Under the pieces are notes generated by a model. The model had not been told where the DNA came from. It searched no databases and saw only the letters and a program-made list of their open reading frames with translations. From Nitrosomonas aestuarii (GTDB lineage: Bacteria > Pseudomonadota > Gammaproteobacteria > Burkholderiales > Nitrosomonadaceae), in contig NZ_QAAE01000001.1 in assembly GCF_003046585.1 (NCBI RefSeq), positions 248,001 to 312,000 of the forward strand: a stretch of DNA of 64,000 nucleotides, given 5' to 3'. Of the stretch, positions 38,850 through 49,102 are shown piece by piece. Numbering within the stretch: position 1 is the first letter of the stretch; every line of letters begins with the position of its first letter. Both the position numbers and the translations under genes were made by a program.

Positions 38850-41158
38850 AACACTTTTTCCAGTTCAATTGGGTCGCCGTGGCCGAGGCCTAGTCTAACG
38901 AGCACGTTACGTCCGATGCCGACTGTGCCAGCAGCTATGTTTTGATTAAGCTGCACGGGGAGTACTACTGAATCGGCAGAGCCACGCAGTCTGATTTTAG
39001 AACCATCCACAATGCCTGTTGCAGTGGCAGTTGCCTGTTCAATCATTGCAATAGTTGCTGGTGCAAGCGAAGTCAGGCCTGGTGCAAAGCTGGCAAGCGT
39101 TTCATCGCCGTACCAGCTCATCAGAGCAGTCTGCCATGTACTATTATTGCTGGATAGCAGTGGGGAGCCCGCAGATGGAGAGTCTGATATGGGTGGCAAG
39201 GATACGGGGATCGGTGATCCTAAGGTACCCGGTGCAGGTACCTGGAAATCAGGAAAAGTATCTTGCAGTACAGATAAAACATCTTGCCGTGAACATTCGA
39301 GATACTTGGCCAGGTCTGCAATCACGTCCGCTGCACTGGGCAGGTATTCAGGGCGATGGAAAACAGGTAAGAAGCTCTGGGCACGGCCTTCGTAGTTGAC
39401 AAAAGTACCCCCGCGTTCTGTCCATGCGGCTACAGGAAACAGAATATCAGCTGCTTCTGCAGTGGCTGTCAGAATACAGTCGAGAACGATCAGCGTGTTG
39501 AGATTCCTGCATGCTGCACGCCAGCGCAAGCCAAAACGCGGGTCGCTGAATGGATCATTACCCGCAACAATCAAAGTCTTGATTTTTCCTGTTTCAACTG
39601 ACTCAAGAATCTGCATGGCATTGCCCTCCGGTGCAAGTAAAGCACTTCCATAAGCATTGGGACCGGATAATGCGTATGTGAGCCTGGCATTGGGTCCTAA
39701 CGTAATTGCCAGTTTTGCAAGAACGGACGCATCCGTTGCCGTTAGCGTTTCGATCGTGCCGATCAGTAGCGGTTGCCGGGCTTTTATCAGGGATTTCGCG
39801 ATGACTGCCATTGGGTCATCAGAAATGTCTCTGCCTGCCAATAGGGCGTTAATAAGTGTGCACAAATGTGATAGCTTTGCATACATTTCCCGAGGCGGCA
39901 CCGTTATTGCACTGGTTGTGAACTGGGCCAGCGGCGTGGGGCTACTGTGAAACAGTGTCAGTTCAGCGCCTTTGCGATACGCTTGGCGTAAGGCCAGATC
40001 AATCATCGGGGCATGTGCGGTCAGATCACCTATAATCAATGCTGCGTCAATCTGTTCCATTTCAATTAGGGACGGGGCGCCTGCCGAATTTTGCAGCCAG
40101 CTGACGGCAGCGATTGTTGCAGCTTCCAGTGCAGGATCATTAAATGCTGTAAAGACCCCGCCTACTTCATTAAGCAAGGCTTGCAGCATTGTGTTACCTT
40201 CCAGATCCTCCCGTGCCGAACCGATCCCTCCAATACAGTTTTGAGTCGCTTTGATCCGTGTTGTGGCTGCGTTAAGTGCCTTGTGGTAACTTGTGTTTTC
40301 ACCTGAGACGCGTGGTGACAGCAGACGGGCGCAATGTTCACTGTACTGATGACCATAGCGCCCGCGGTCACAGATAAACCAGCGGTTGAGTTCGGGATGC
40401 GTCCGAGAGCGGACCCGGCGCAGCGTGCCGTCTCTTGCGCCGGGTAGCGTATTGCAACCGACGCTGCAGTGAGGACAGATGGAAGGTGCGGTATTCAGAT
40501 CCCAGGCACGCGCAAACCGTTGCCGAAATAGGGCGTCGGTAAAAACGCCAGTCGGACAGATCTCGACCAGATTGCCGGCAAAGGGGCTTTCTAGCGGCCC
40601 ATCCTGAAAGCGTCCAAAATAAACTTCGTTGCGCAAACGCATGGCACCGAGATCATTACCCAATGCATAATCCTGGTAAAAGCGAGTGCAGCGGTAACAA
40701 GTAATACAGCGGTTCATCTCATGGTGAATCAAGGGGCCCAGATCCTGATTTGTGAAAGTGCGCTTGCGGCCGCGGTAGCGCCGATAGGGCGGACCGCAAG
40801 TGACAGTCATTTCCTGCAAATGACATTCGCCGCCTTCATCACAGATCGGACAGTCATGAGGATGATTGATCATCAACAATTCTATAACATGTCGCCTTAC
40901 CTGTTGTGCTGCGGCAGCTGAGACGGAAACTTCCAGACCTTCTTTGGCGGGCTCAAGACAAGCCATTGTCAGTCGTGGGGCCTCGTTGGAATTTTTGGGT
41001 TTGATTTCCACGGCGCAGAGGCGGCAGGCGCCGAGACTGTCAAGCGCGGCATGATAGCAAAAATGGGGAATTTCCACATCGGCTTCCAGCGCAGCGCGAA
41101 GTATATTATCACCAGGTTTGAAAGCAATGGTGCGACCGTCAATCAAAATCGTACTCAT
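38846..41158 (-). CDS. nuoG: NADH-quinone oxidoreductase subunit G, with the extra N7-type cluster motif
   Basis: NuoG holds the 2Fe-2S and 4Fe-4S relay of the peripheral arm. In 770 residues it shows the ferredoxin domain (IPHFCYHAALDSLGACRLC), the His-ligated cluster motif HPHDCPICDEGGECHLQ, CITCYRCTRFYQDYALG, and near residue 230 CPHCSVGCNTLPGARDG with a fourth Cys in WFICDRGRYG. This last set (C-x2-C-x3-C-x27-C) is the N7 cluster known from E. coli and Thermus and lost in many other lineages. A molybdopterin-like domain follows, without expected cofactor. The ATG overlaps the nuoF stop by 4 bases. Confidence 0.95.
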   Translation of the reverse strand: MSTILIDGRTIAFKPGDNILRAALEADVEIPHFCYHAALDSLGACRLCAVEIKPKNSNEAPRLTMACLEPAKEGLEVSVSAAAAQQVRRHVIELLMINHPHDCPICDEGGECHLQEMTVTCGPPYRRYRGRKRTFTNQDLGPLIHHEMNRCITCYRCTRFYQDYALGNDLGAMRLRNEVYFGRFQDGPLESPFAGNLVEICPTGVFTDALFRQRFARAWDLNTAPSICPHCSVGCNTLPGARDGTLRRVRSRTHPELNRWFICDRGRYGHQYSEHCARLLSPRVSGENTSYHKALNAATTRIKATQNCIGGIGSAREDLEGNTMLQALLNEVGGVFTAFNDPALEAATIAAVSWLQNSAGAPSLIEMEQIDAALIIGDLTAHAPMIDLALRQAYRKGAELTLFHSSPTPLAQFTTSAITVPPREMYAKLSHLCTLINALLAGRDISDDPMAVIAKSLIKARQPLLIGTIETLTATDASVLAKLAITLGPNARLTYALSGPNAYGSALLAPEGNAMQILESVETGKIKTLIVAGNDPFSDPRFGLRWRAACRNLNTLIVLDCILTATAEAADILFPVAAWTERGGTFVNYEGRAQSFLPVFHRPEYLPSAADVIADLAKYLECSRQDVLSVLQDTFPDFQVPAPGTLGSPIPVSLPPISDSPSAGSPLLSSNNSTWQTALMSWYGDETLASFAPGLTSLAPATIAMIEQATATATGIVDGSKIRLRGSADSVVLPVQLNQNIAAGTVGIGRNVLVRLGLGHGDPIELEKVL

Positions 41159-42441
41159 GGTTGTCTCTCACCTTGAGTGGTTGTGTCAAAAGGACAATGT
41201 CCGTTTGTGACATGTTGTTCGTAGTGGGTGTGAAAGCACTGTATGCTGCTGATGAGTGGCATCACGGCGCCTGGCGCGAAAGCGCAGAAAGATTGTGAAG
41301 CAACAGTGGCGCACAGTTCATCCAGTAATGCCAGATCGTCAGCGTGGCCTTCACCGCTAGCAATGGCAGTTAAGATCTGCGCCAGATAAGGTAATCCGTC
41401 ACGGCAGGGTGTGCAGAAGCCACACGATTCGCGCGCAAAGAAGCGCATTAAATTCAACGTAAACTCGACGGGACAGGTGCTATTATCCAAAACGATAAGA
41501 CTGCCAGTGCCGAGTCGTGACCCCGCTTTAGCGACCGGGTCAAAGTCCATGGGCAAATCAAGATGTTCGGGCAACAAAAAAGCTGTTGAGGCACCGCCGG
41601 GTAAAAAGCCGAGCAGTGTTCTTCCCTCATCTAGACCGCCGGCATGTTCAAATATCAATTCCCCCGCCGGCGTGCCGCAGGGCAATTCAAACAAGCCTGA
41701 ATGCCGTACTTTGCCACTGACACAAAATAATTTGGGGCCGCAGCCACCGTTGACACCAAGACTACGAAACCAGTCTGCGCCATTGAGCAGAATATGGGGA
41801 ATATTGACCAGTGTCTCGACATTGTTCGTGGTGGTGGGCTGACCCCATAATCCATGTGTGCTGGGTCGCGGTATTTTAGGGCGCGGGTTAGGGCGTTTGC
41901 CTTCGATGGCGTTAATCTGAGCGGTCTCTTCACCACAAATATAACGCCCGCCACTTAGATGCACTTCAATTTGCAGATTAAAGCCGCTGCCGCAAATACT
42001 GGACCCCAGTAGTCCGGCTGTTTCTGCTTCCTGGATAGCCTGATTCAAACTATGACCGCCTTTGGCATATTCACCCCGAACAAAAATGAAAGCACGTTCA
42101 GCCTGGAGTGCATATGCGGAAACGATGACAGCTTCGATGATCTGATGTGGACCGCCATAAAGCAGATAACGATCCTTGAAAGTGCCAGGTTCTGATTCAT
42201 CCAGGTTGCAGATTAAATAGCGTGGTGATGGAGCATCTGCACCCCGTAGGCGCCACTTCAGTCCACATGAAAACCCTGCTCCGCCACGTCCGCGCAGATC
42301 AGCGGCTTCCACTGTTTCGATGATTTTCTCGGGTTTGAGATCGAATGCGGCGGACAGACTGCAGTAACCACCGATCGCTTGGTAAGCGGCCAGGTTCAGG
42401 GGGGTGGTAGCATCAAGATGACGAGTCAGCAGGGTTTCCAC
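41155..42441 (-). CDS. nuoF: NADH-quinone oxidoreductase subunit F (NADH and FMN binding)
   Basis: NuoF oxidises NADH at FMN. A GTG start at 42441 is chosen: it lies 9 bases after AAGGAG and gives METLLTRHLDATTPLNLAAY; the frame is open farther up, but that lies inside nuoE. Motifs are GRGGAGFSCGLKWR (FMN), NLDESEPGTFKDRYL, GGRYICGEETAQINAIEGKR (NADH), and the 4Fe-4S site ESCGFCTPCRDG with a later Cys. The protein has 428 residues. GEETAQ in place of the common GEETAL is a small change. Confidence 0.95.
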   Translation of the reverse strand: METLLTRHLDATTPLNLAAYQAIGGYCSLSAAFDLKPEKIIETVEAADLRGRGGAGFSCGLKWRLRGADAPSPRYLICNLDESEPGTFKDRYLLYGGPHQIIEAVIVSAYALQAERAFIFVRGEYAKGGHSLNQAIQEAETAGLLGSSICGSGFNLQIEVHLSGGRYICGEETAQINAIEGKRPNPRPKIPRPSTHGLWGQPTTTNNVETLVNIPHILLNGADWFRSLGVNGGCGPKLFCVSGKVRHSGLFELPCGTPAGELIFEHAGGLDEGRTLLGFLPGGASTAFLLPEHLDLPMDFDPVAKAGSRLGTGSLIVLDNSTCPVEFTLNLMRFFARESCGFCTPCRDGLPYLAQILTAIASGEGHADDLALLDELCATVASQSFCAFAPGAVMPLISSIQCFHTHYEQHVTNGHCPFDTTTQGERQP

Positions 42442-42445
42442 TATA

Positions 42446-42922
42446 CTAATCTCCTTTTTGTAAGCGCTGAAGCAATGCTTCCAGAGAGGCATTATTCAAT
42501 GGCCCCAGTGCTTCTCCGTCAACAAGCGCCGCAGGTGCCTTATCGCAGAGACCCAGGCAAATACTTGGTAACACGCTAAGGGCGCCATTCGGTGTAATCG
42601 CGCCTAAAGGTCTGTGAAGATATTTTTCAGCTGACTCCAATAATTGATCGGCTCCGCGCATGTTGCAGCATACGCTGTCGCAGATTTGAACAACGTGACG
42701 ACCGGGAGGGCGACGGTAGATCAGGCTGTAAAAGGTGGCCAGTTCTTCTAATTCGGTTGTTGACAAGCCGGTGATCTGAGCGAGTTTTGTAATTGCCATG
42801 TCGTCAAGATAGCCAAGTTCGGCCTGCAGGTTCTGCATGGCCGGCACCGCCGCCGCTCGTCTTCTTGGATGAGTACGTGACAGGTGAGCTAGATTTTTTT
42901 GCAGGACTTCAAACGTGTTCAT
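42446..42922 (-). CDS. nuoE: NADH-quinone oxidoreductase subunit E (2Fe-2S)
   Basis: This thioredoxin-like subunit holds cluster N1a. The ATG at 42922 (MNTFEVLQKNLAHL) follows AAAGGA and is preferred over a TTG at 42946. The four cysteines are in CDSVCCNMRGA (first and sixth of the pattern region) and CLGLCDKAPA. The 158-residue length is normal. It lies 13 bases after nuoCD and 4 bases before the nuoF GTG. Confidence 0.94.
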   Translation of the reverse strand: MNTFEVLQKNLAHLSRTHPRRRAAAVPAMQNLQAELGYLDDMAITKLAQITGLSTTELEELATFYSLIYRRPPGRHVVQICDSVCCNMRGADQLLESAEKYLHRPLGAITPNGALSVLPSICLGLCDKAPAALVDGEALGPLNNASLEALLQRLQKGD

Positions 42923-42935
42923 ATCAGCGTTTCCT

Positions 42936-44648
42936 TTAACGATCAATGTCGGCGAGGATATAGTCTATGGATCCGAGAATAGCAATCAGGTCTGCTAAAA
43001 GGTGCCCGGTAGCCAGTGGTGCAAGAGCTTGCATATGCGGGAATGAAGGTGTGCGAATACGCAGACGGTAAGGATGTTCTGTGCCGTTGCTGACGACAAA
43101 ATAGCCGTTCATTCCTTTGGGTGCTTCGGTGATAAATAGGCTTTCTCCAGACGGAAAAGTCATTCCCTGCCCGACAGTGATGAAATGGTGAATCAGTGTT
43201 TCAATATCTTGCAGCGTTGCTTCCTTGCGCGCAAAAGCGTAGCGCGCCTGGTCGGAAAGTACAGCGCCATTTGGCATGTTTTGTATGGCCTGTTCGACGA
43301 TACGCAAGCTTTGACGGATTTCTTCCAGGCGTACTTCGGCACGGGCCAGAGAGTCGCCCTCAATGGCGGTAGGTATCTCGAAATCATATTGTTCATAACC
43401 ACTATAGGGACGACACTTGCGCAAATCCCACGCAAGGCCGCAGGCTCTAAGATTGGGTCCGCTGACGCCCCAGTCGATTGCTTCCGTAACTGACAGGATA
43501 CCAATGCCACGGGTACGGCCACGCATTATAGGGTTATGTGTAAGCAACGCTTGGTATTCGTCTATTGCAGCTGGCATGCGTTTTAGAAATGCCTGTATCG
43601 CTTCGTGCCAGCCCTCGGGCAAATCCATAGCCACGCCGCCGATACGAAAAAAAGCTGGATGCATACGTCCGCCAGTAATCAATTCTACTGCGTCGAACAG
43701 ATATTCGCGATCCCGAAATGCATAGAATGGAGGCGCCAACGCGCCCAGATCATGTGAGTAACTAGCTAGCCAGACCAGGTGACTGGAAATACGGAATAAT
43801 TCACAGAGCATCACACGGATTACTTGAGCACGTTCCGGTACTGTTATACCGGCGAGCTGTTCCACTGCCAGTAAGTAAGGGAGTTCATTTTGTACGCCGG
43901 ACAGATAGTCTATACGATCAGTGTAGGGTATGTAACTGTGAAAAGTTTGACGTTCAGCCATCTTTTCTGCACCGCGGTGATGAAATCCAATATCGGGACG
44001 AACATCACGAATTTCCTCTCCTTTCAGCCTTACCACCAGACGAAGTAAACCATGCGTGCCGGGATGCGTGGGGCCGATATTGAGCGTCAACTCTTCAGTG
44101 TCATCCATCGGTTCGCGATAATCTTCGGCACGGTAACTTTCCATAATTTCACGATAATGTGCCTCAGGTAGCTGGTAGGGTGGCATATCGGTGGCGCGAT
44201 TAGGGTGCTCTTTGCGCAGAGGGTGACCTTCCCAGTATTCAGGCATGAGTATGCGTACTAAATTAGGGTGATTGTCTACGTGAATCCCGAACATGTCGTA
44301 GAGTTCGCGTTCGTACCAGTTCGCGGCTCGCCAGACAGAACAGATGCTGGGCAGTACCGGGTTTTTCGCAGGTAAATTGACTTTGATGCGCAAATCGGCG
44401 TTGCCTGACAAGGATAACAACTGATAGAACACGGTCAGTCCGCCGTTTCTCTCTGTTTCGTCTATGGCAGACAGATCAAAAAGCATTTCAAAGTGGGGTG
44501 TTGCCTCGTATTTGAGAAATTCGAGCGTTTCAGTAACGCGTTCAAGCGGTACTGAAAGGGTTTTGACCCTATCATGCGACAGCTCGCAGGGAGTGGCGTT
44601 AAAACGTGTTTCTAATTGCGTGCTTAGCGTCATTTTGCCGTCAGTCAT
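42936..44648 (-). CDS. nuoCD: NADH-quinone oxidoreductase fused subunit C/D
   Basis: A single 570-residue frame joins NuoC (about residues 1-170: [39 protein letters not shown]) to NuoD (about 185-570: [54 protein letters not shown], and the ending [10 protein letters not shown]). NuoD forms the quinone site, with a conserved His in GPTHPGTHG. The fusion is the E. coli type; most betaproteobacteria have two genes. The ATG lies 3 bases after the nuoB stop. Confidence 0.96.
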   Translation of the reverse strand: MTDGKMTLSTQLETRFNATPCELSHDRVKTLSVPLERVTETLEFLKYEATPHFEMLFDLSAIDETERNGGLTVFYQLLSLSGNADLRIKVNLPAKNPVLPSICSVWRAANWYERELYDMFGIHVDNHPNLVRILMPEYWEGHPLRKEHPNRATDMPPYQLPEAHYREIMESYRAEDYREPMDDTEELTLNIGPTHPGTHGLLRLVVRLKGEEIRDVRPDIGFHHRGAEKMAERQTFHSYIPYTDRIDYLSGVQNELPYLLAVEQLAGITVPERAQVIRVMLCELFRISSHLVWLASYSHDLGALAPPFYAFRDREYLFDAVELITGGRMHPAFFRIGGVAMDLPEGWHEAIQAFLKRMPAAIDEYQALLTHNPIMRGRTRGIGILSVTEAIDWGVSGPNLRACGLAWDLRKCRPYSGYEQYDFEIPTAIEGDSLARAEVRLEEIRQSLRIVEQAIQNMPNGAVLSDQARYAFARKEATLQDIETLIHHFITVGQGMTFPSGESLFITEAPKGMNGYFVVSNGTEHPYRLRIRTPSFPHMQALAPLATGHLLADLIAILGSIDYILADIDR

Positions 44649-44651
44649 CAG

Positions 44652-45149
44652 TTACTCTCCGACTTTCAGGCCTAGTGGGCGACGCTCATTACCAATTGAT
44701 TCTTGAAGTAAGACCAATCCCTCTAACAATGCTTCTGGCCGCGGCGGGCAGCCCGGTACATAAACATCCACTGGAAGAATCTGGTCGATTCCCTGTACCA
44801 CGCTGTAGATATCATACATGCCGCCGGAATTGGCACAAGAACCCATGGAAATAACCCACTTGGGTTCGAGCATTTGATGATAGAGACGCAGGATCATGGG
44901 TGTCATTTTGATGAATACGGTACCAGAAATGATTAATAGATCAGACTGGCGCGGCGTGCCGCGCATGACTTCGGCACCGAAACGGGCTATATCGTGGCGC
45001 GGCGTAAAAGTTGCCATCATTTCAACAAAACAGCAGGAAAGTCCAAAATTGAACGGCCATAGGGAGTACTTCCGTCCCCAGGACACGACCTCTTCCAGTT
45101 TGCCGAAAACGGCTGTCAAAGGTCCTTGGTTATTTTGTCTGGGGCCCAT
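44652..45149 (-). CDS. nuoB: NADH-quinone oxidoreductase subunit B (cluster N2)
   Basis: NuoB carries N2, the last Fe-S cluster before quinone. The start is the ATG at 45149, 6 bases after a strong AAAGGAGGT. An earlier ATG at 45170 lacks this. Cluster ligands are the adjacent cysteines in [23 protein letters not shown] and [14 protein letters not shown]. The 165-residue length is normal. It overlaps the 3' end of nuoA by 34 bases. Confidence 0.97.
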   Translation of the reverse strand: MGPRQNNQGPLTAVFGKLEEVVSWGRKYSLWPFNFGLSCCFVEMMATFTPRHDIARFGAEVMRGTPRQSDLLIISGTVFIKMTPMILRLYHQMLEPKWVISMGSCANSGGMYDIYSVVQGIDQILPVDVYVPGCPPRPEALLEGLVLLQESIGNERRPLGLKVGE

Positions 45150-45508
45150 GCCAAACCTCCTTTGCGCCATTCATAAATTAAACCAAGCAGCAGGATCGCG
45201 ATAAAAATGCAAGCGCCAACCACACCTCTGGCACCCAGTTCCCAATATGCTACAGCCCAGATAAAAAGAAAGACCGCTTCAATATCAAACACCAGAAAAG
45301 AGACGGCAACTATATAAAAACGCACCGGCATACGCGCACGCGCGTCACCTGTTGGAGGAATGCCGCATTCATAAGGCTGTTCTTTATCCCACTGTGACCG
45401 GTAGCCGCCCAGCCATCGGGACAACCAAAGCAAGCCCAACAGTGCAGACAATATAAGCAGTGCAAAAAGGCCGATAACAACAGCAGGTTCCAGGTTTTGC
45501 ATTTGCAT
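45116..45508 (-). CDS. nuoA: NADH-quinone oxidoreductase subunit A
   Basis: This three-helix membrane subunit is the first gene of the operon. It has [41 protein letters not shown] (spread over residues 42-80), which is the family hallmark with conserved Cys, Glu and Asp. Two start ATGs lie at 45508 and 45502; a GGGGA sits too close to the first and 8 bases before the second, so 45502 is likelier. The operon promoter must lie between 45509 and the decayed IS3 copy at 45774. Confidence 0.95.
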   Translation of the reverse strand: MQMQNLEPAVVIGLFALLILSALLGLLWLSRWLGGYRSQWDKEQPYECGIPPTGDARARMPVRFYIVAVSFLVFDIEAVFLFIWAVAYWELGARGVVGACIFIAILLLGLIYEWRKGGLAWAPDKITKDL

Positions 45509-45773
45509 TCCCCATGGCTTTATGAACGGGTCTTAGAACTATTTGTATCTGCTGCATTCTTTTCCATTGATTTCTGCAAACAGTAAACATAAAAGCAGCT
45601 GGAAACGTAGCAGAGTCTGGAAAAAAGCTTTTATTCACAGAAGCTACGGTAAGTTGAATCAATTGTCAAGTAAGTGAATTATTGGTATGCCTTACAGATT
45701 ATGAGTCGCTTATTTTGGATGTTTTACCATTGCTGTTGCGTTAGTATAGAACTAAAGCCAATTGTTTGTCGGA

Positions 45774-46460
45774 CTTGAATTTGAGTTTTCGAGAGTCAAA
45801 CGCGAATTGGCAGAAGCCAAGATGGATCGGGACTTCATGAAAAAGTGTGCGGTCCTTCTTGTGAAGGAATTACGGTGAAATACGGGATAGTTGATTCTAT
45901 GCGACAAACTTATCCGGCAACTTTCATGTGTCGGGTATTTGATGTTTCAGAGAGTGGCTTTCACGCATGGATATTTCGGCCGAAAGTGTGAACAGGAACG
46001 TGAGAAAGGACGACTTGAAATAGAAATGCCGGCTGCGCATCAGTGTATCCGGGAAACCTATAGAGTAAAGCGCCTGCATAGTGATTTGACAGACCGTGGC
46101 GTGCGAACATTACGAGAGAAACTGGTTTTGCGTTGTAAACAGATGCAAAAATTCAAAATGACGACTGATTCCAGAGAATCTTTGCCAGTCGCTCCCACTG
46201 TTTTGAATCGGTAAATTGCTGTTAGCGCGCCTGACAAAGCGCGGGTAAGCGATCTTACTTATAGTGCTACTGCTGAAGGCTGGTTGAATCTGGCCGAAAT
46301 AAAGGATTTATTTGGTGGTAGACTGGAGGGTTGCGATGAGTGAGAATATTGCCAGGAAACTGGTTATACAAGCATTATTTCGGTCAACAGCGGATAGACA
46401 TTCATCTGCGGGGCTGATTCTGCGCTCGTATCCGTCGAAGTCAGTATTGTGCAAGTGAAT
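45774..46460 (+). pseudogene. Decayed IS3-family transposase (OrfA end and most of OrfB)
   Basis: The frame from 45774 codes for FSRVKRELAEAKMDRDFMKK, the leucine-zipper end of OrfA, to a TGA at 45878. OrfB begins at GTG 45875 (KYGIVDSMRQTYPATFMCRV) with the usual small overlap, but breaks at 45991. Pieces in other frames follow: KFKMTTDSRESLPVAPTVLN, ARVSDLTYSATAEGWLNLAE (the first catalytic Asp region) and remnants of GLIHHSDRGSQYC near 46415-46455. Many stops and shifts make it dead. It lies just upstream of the nuo promoter region. Confidence 0.8.
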
Positions 46461-46725
46461 ACCGGCAGCTTAATCCTGTGGACTCCATAGTCAACAACAC
46501 ACAGGAACATTGATGAGTATTTAAATCGGGCGAATTATAATAATTCAGCTTCCGTGATGAAATTTCGACAAACATTTTTTATTTGTCAGGTAATGCTTAT
46601 ATGAGTTACGGACATTTTACTGAATGACTGTGCTGAATTGAAAGCAGCTTTTCTATTGATGCAAAACTCGATATAGTTCAGCTGTCCAATGAAAGTAGAG
46701 ATCTGTAAAAAAAGGTGATGTACAT

Positions 46726-47148
46726 ATGAACAATGAATCAACTGAAAATAATAAAGATTCAACGAAAGGTAAAATTTCCTTTCCGCCCCTGACCAAGAAG
46801 GAATCGCCCGAGAGTGCGAGAGATCCGTTGCGAATATTAATGGAAATTGCCGCAGATCCTGATATTGATAGCAATACCAAGGCGTGGTTATTTGATTTCT
46901 CGGTCTCCCGGTTTAATAATCGCAGGCGCATGGCTTATCTTTCATTGATAGCTATAATCGTGTTCATGATTTTCTTGATTTTTGGTGCAGTGCATGACGG
47001 GATAAGTGTGTGCGTGGTAGAAAAAACATGTAAAGGTATCATGGCAAGTATCAGTGAGATTAAGGAATTACTGATATGGATAGGTGGTTTCTTAACCACT
47101 ATTGTTGCTGCCTATTACGGTGTAACCAGCTTTCGACCGTCAAGCTGA
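46726..47148 (+). CDS. Small membrane protein of unknown family
   Basis: The 140-residue frame has a polar, charged N-terminal part (about 1-65) with KAWLFDFSVSRFNNRRR, then two membrane segments: LSLIAIIVFMIFLIFGAV (about 73-90) and LLIWIGGFLTTIVAAYYGV (about 114-133). Between them are two Cys (SVCVVEKTCKG). The layout suggests a two-helix protein with its tail in the cytoplasm. AAAAGGTGATG lies before the ATG. I do not recognise the family. It stands between a dead IS3 copy and the rnfB-like gene. Confidence 0.6.
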   Translation: MNNESTENNKDSTKGKISFPPLTKKESPESARDPLRILMEIAADPDIDSNTKAWLFDFSVSRFNNRRRMAYLSLIAIIVFMIFLIFGAVHDGISVCVVEKTCKGIMASISEIKELLIWIGGFLTTIVAAYYGVTSFRPSS

Positions 47149-47239
47149 TTCATTTAAGATAATCTCTGTTGCTATTTGAGTCCACCATTACTTATATCCA
47201 TAAATTTTAAATTTTTATTAAAAATAAACAGGTTATTGT

Positions 47240-47890
47240 TTGAAGTTTGACAAAGCACTCATAAAAAAGATTGACGCTGTATTGCCACAAACGCAATGTG
47301 GTCAATGCGGGTTTGATGGTTGCGAACCTTACGCAACTGCAATTGTGGAAGGACGCGCAGATATTAATCAATGTCCGCCAGGTGACGCCAGTGGAATACA
47401 GAAAATTGCCGCGTTGTTGGATATCGACCCCAAACCGTTAAATACAAGTCACGGCTTGCCGAAACCCAGGGCGGTTGCAGTGATTGATGAGAATCTTTGT
47501 ATCGGCTGTACCTTCTGTATTCAGTCTTGTCCTGTGGATGCCATAGTCGGAGCTGCAAAGCTTATGCATACTGTGATCGCTGATGAATGTACCGGCTGTG
47601 AGTTATGCGTCGCGCCTTGCCCAATGGATTGTATTAGTATGGTCTCTGTCAGCGAGCAATCTGAATATGCCACTGAAGAATACAGCAAGAGAGCTGATCG
47701 GGCGCGTATGCGCTATCAATTCAGGCAGAAAAGGGTTGGACGGAAGAAAGTCAGTGTAAAAGAAAAAACCATTCTGGAAGCCCCGTCCAGGTCGGATGGC
47801 CCGCTACTTCCAAATGAAGAACGTAAGCATGCCATTGTGCAAGCGGCGCTTAAACGCGCTGCTGCCATGCGTGCGCAGGCGAATAAATAA
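47240..47890 (+). CDS. RnfB/RsxB-like ferredoxin protein
   Basis: The 216-residue protein starts at a TTG (47240), giving [20 protein letters not shown]. It has the four-Cys motif [13 protein letters not shown] and then CPPG, followed by two 4Fe-4S motifs, [16 protein letters not shown] and [16 protein letters not shown]. That is the RnfB layout without the N-terminal membrane helix, as often seen in betaproteobacteria. The tail is basic and Arg/Lys-rich. There are no other rnf genes here, so it likely acts as a separate electron carrier. nth follows after 30 bases, a common pairing. Confidence 0.88.
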   Translation: MKFDKALIKKIDAVLPQTQCGQCGFDGCEPYATAIVEGRADINQCPPGDASGIQKIAALLDIDPKPLNTSHGLPKPRAVAVIDENLCIGCTFCIQSCPVDAIVGAAKLMHTVIADECTGCELCVAPCPMDCISMVSVSEQSEYATEEYSKRADRARMRYQFRQKRVGRKKVSVKEKTILEAPSRSDGPLLPNEERKHAIVQAALKRAAAMRAQANK

Positions 47891-47920
47891 TCTTGATTTG
47901 AGTCAATTGCAGGTAATTGT

Positions 47921-48553
47921 ATGAATTCAGTCAAGCGACACGAGATTTTTGTATGCCTGAAATCTGCGAATCCACACCCTACTACGGAACTGGAGTATCA
48001 AACGCCTTTTGAGTTATTGATAGCGGTAATTCTTTCCGCGCAGGCTACTGACAAAAGTGTCAATCTGGCCACACGAAAGCTGTTTCCGCAAGCCAATACA
48101 GCGCAACAATTGTTTGAGTTAGGCGCGGCAAGGCTGCTCGACTGTATTAAAAGTATTGGACTCTACAAAACCAAAGCTAAAAATATTCTTGCAACTTGTC
48201 AACTTTTGATTCAACAATATGACGGCGAAGTGCCGCGTACACGGGCGCAGCTGGAAAAATTGCCGGGTGTCGGCCGCAAAACTGCAAATGTTATCTTGAA
48301 TACCGCATTTGGGGAACCTACGATTGCAGTCGATACACATATTTTTCGTGTCGCAAACCGCACGGGGCTTGCGCCCGGTAAGAATGTGCTGGAAGTCGAA
48401 CGAAAGTTGCTTAAGGTGGTACCTAAAGAATACAGGCATGATGCCCATCACTGGTTGATTTTGCATGGACGCTACATCTGCAAGGCCAGAAAACCGGAAT
48501 GTGCCAAGTGCATTATTGCGCATTTGTGCGAATTCAAGGACAAAACGATTTAA
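47921..48553 (+). CDS. nth: Endonuclease III
   Basis: This DNA glycosylase/AP lyase repairs oxidised pyrimidines. In 210 residues it has the helix-hairpin-helix LEKLPGVGRKTANVILNTAF with catalytic Lys (GVGRKTAN), the catalytic Asp in AVDTHIFRVANRTGL, and the C-terminal 4Fe-4S ligands C-x6-C-x2-C-x5-C in CKARKPECAKCIIAHLC. The length and order are standard. It is 25 bases before the DUF1841 gene. Confidence 0.97.
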   Translation: MNSVKRHEIFVCLKSANPHPTTELEYQTPFELLIAVILSAQATDKSVNLATRKLFPQANTAQQLFELGAARLLDCIKSIGLYKTKAKNILATCQLLIQQYDGEVPRTRAQLEKLPGVGRKTANVILNTAFGEPTIAVDTHIFRVANRTGLAPGKNVLEVERKLLKVVPKEYRHDAHHWLILHGRYICKARKPECAKCIIAHLCEFKDKTI

Positions 48554-48577
48554 TTAATAATTTAAGCTTTTGATGAT

Positions 48578-49021
48578 ATGTTCAAACCAACCAGAGATCA
48601 GGCACGCCAATTATTCTTTGATACCTGGGGTAAATATCGCCGCAAAGAAGTATTGACGGGAATTGAACAAATTGCTTTGGAAGTGATCCTGTTGCATCCT
48701 GAGTACCACAGCATCCTTGAGAATGAAGTGCGTTACCGCGATCAAGATTATCTTCCGGAAATGGGCGATACCAATCCATTTTTGCACATGAGTATGCATG
48801 TTGCGATTAAAGAGCAGTTGTCCATTGATCAACCGATCGGTATCTGCGAGCGTTTCTTGCGATTACAACAACAGACAGGCAGCGAGCACGAGGCAACCCA
48901 TCGGGTGATGGAATGTCTGGCCGAGATGCTGTGGCAGGCGCAACGTAATCAGACTGCACCGGATGCAATTATTTACTTTGATTGTCTAGATAAACAGTTA
49001 ATAAAGCCGGTGAAAAAATAG
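48578..49021 (+). CDS. DUF1841 family protein
   Basis: The 147-residue protein starts MFKPTRDQARQLFFDTWGKY and contains NPFLHMSMHVAIKEQLSIDQ, both typical of DUF1841. The family is found mainly in betaproteobacteria, often next to nth. Its role is not known. It is probably in an operon with rnfB-like and nth (gaps of 30 and 24 bases). Confidence 0.87.
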   Translation: MFKPTRDQARQLFFDTWGKYRRKEVLTGIEQIALEVILLHPEYHSILENEVRYRDQDYLPEMGDTNPFLHMSMHVAIKEQLSIDQPIGICERFLRLQQQTGSEHEATHRVMECLAEMLWQAQRNQTAPDAIIYFDCLDKQLIKPVKK

Positions 49022-49102
49022 AAAATCGCATTGAACGCTCAAAACGACATATTTAAAAAGCAGAACAATATTCCAGATTTGGGGCGGACGAAAAATACCA
49101 GA

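Noticed and set aside
38996-39395. Plus-strand frames over nuoG
   Set aside because: They are shadows of the conserved nuoG reading frame.
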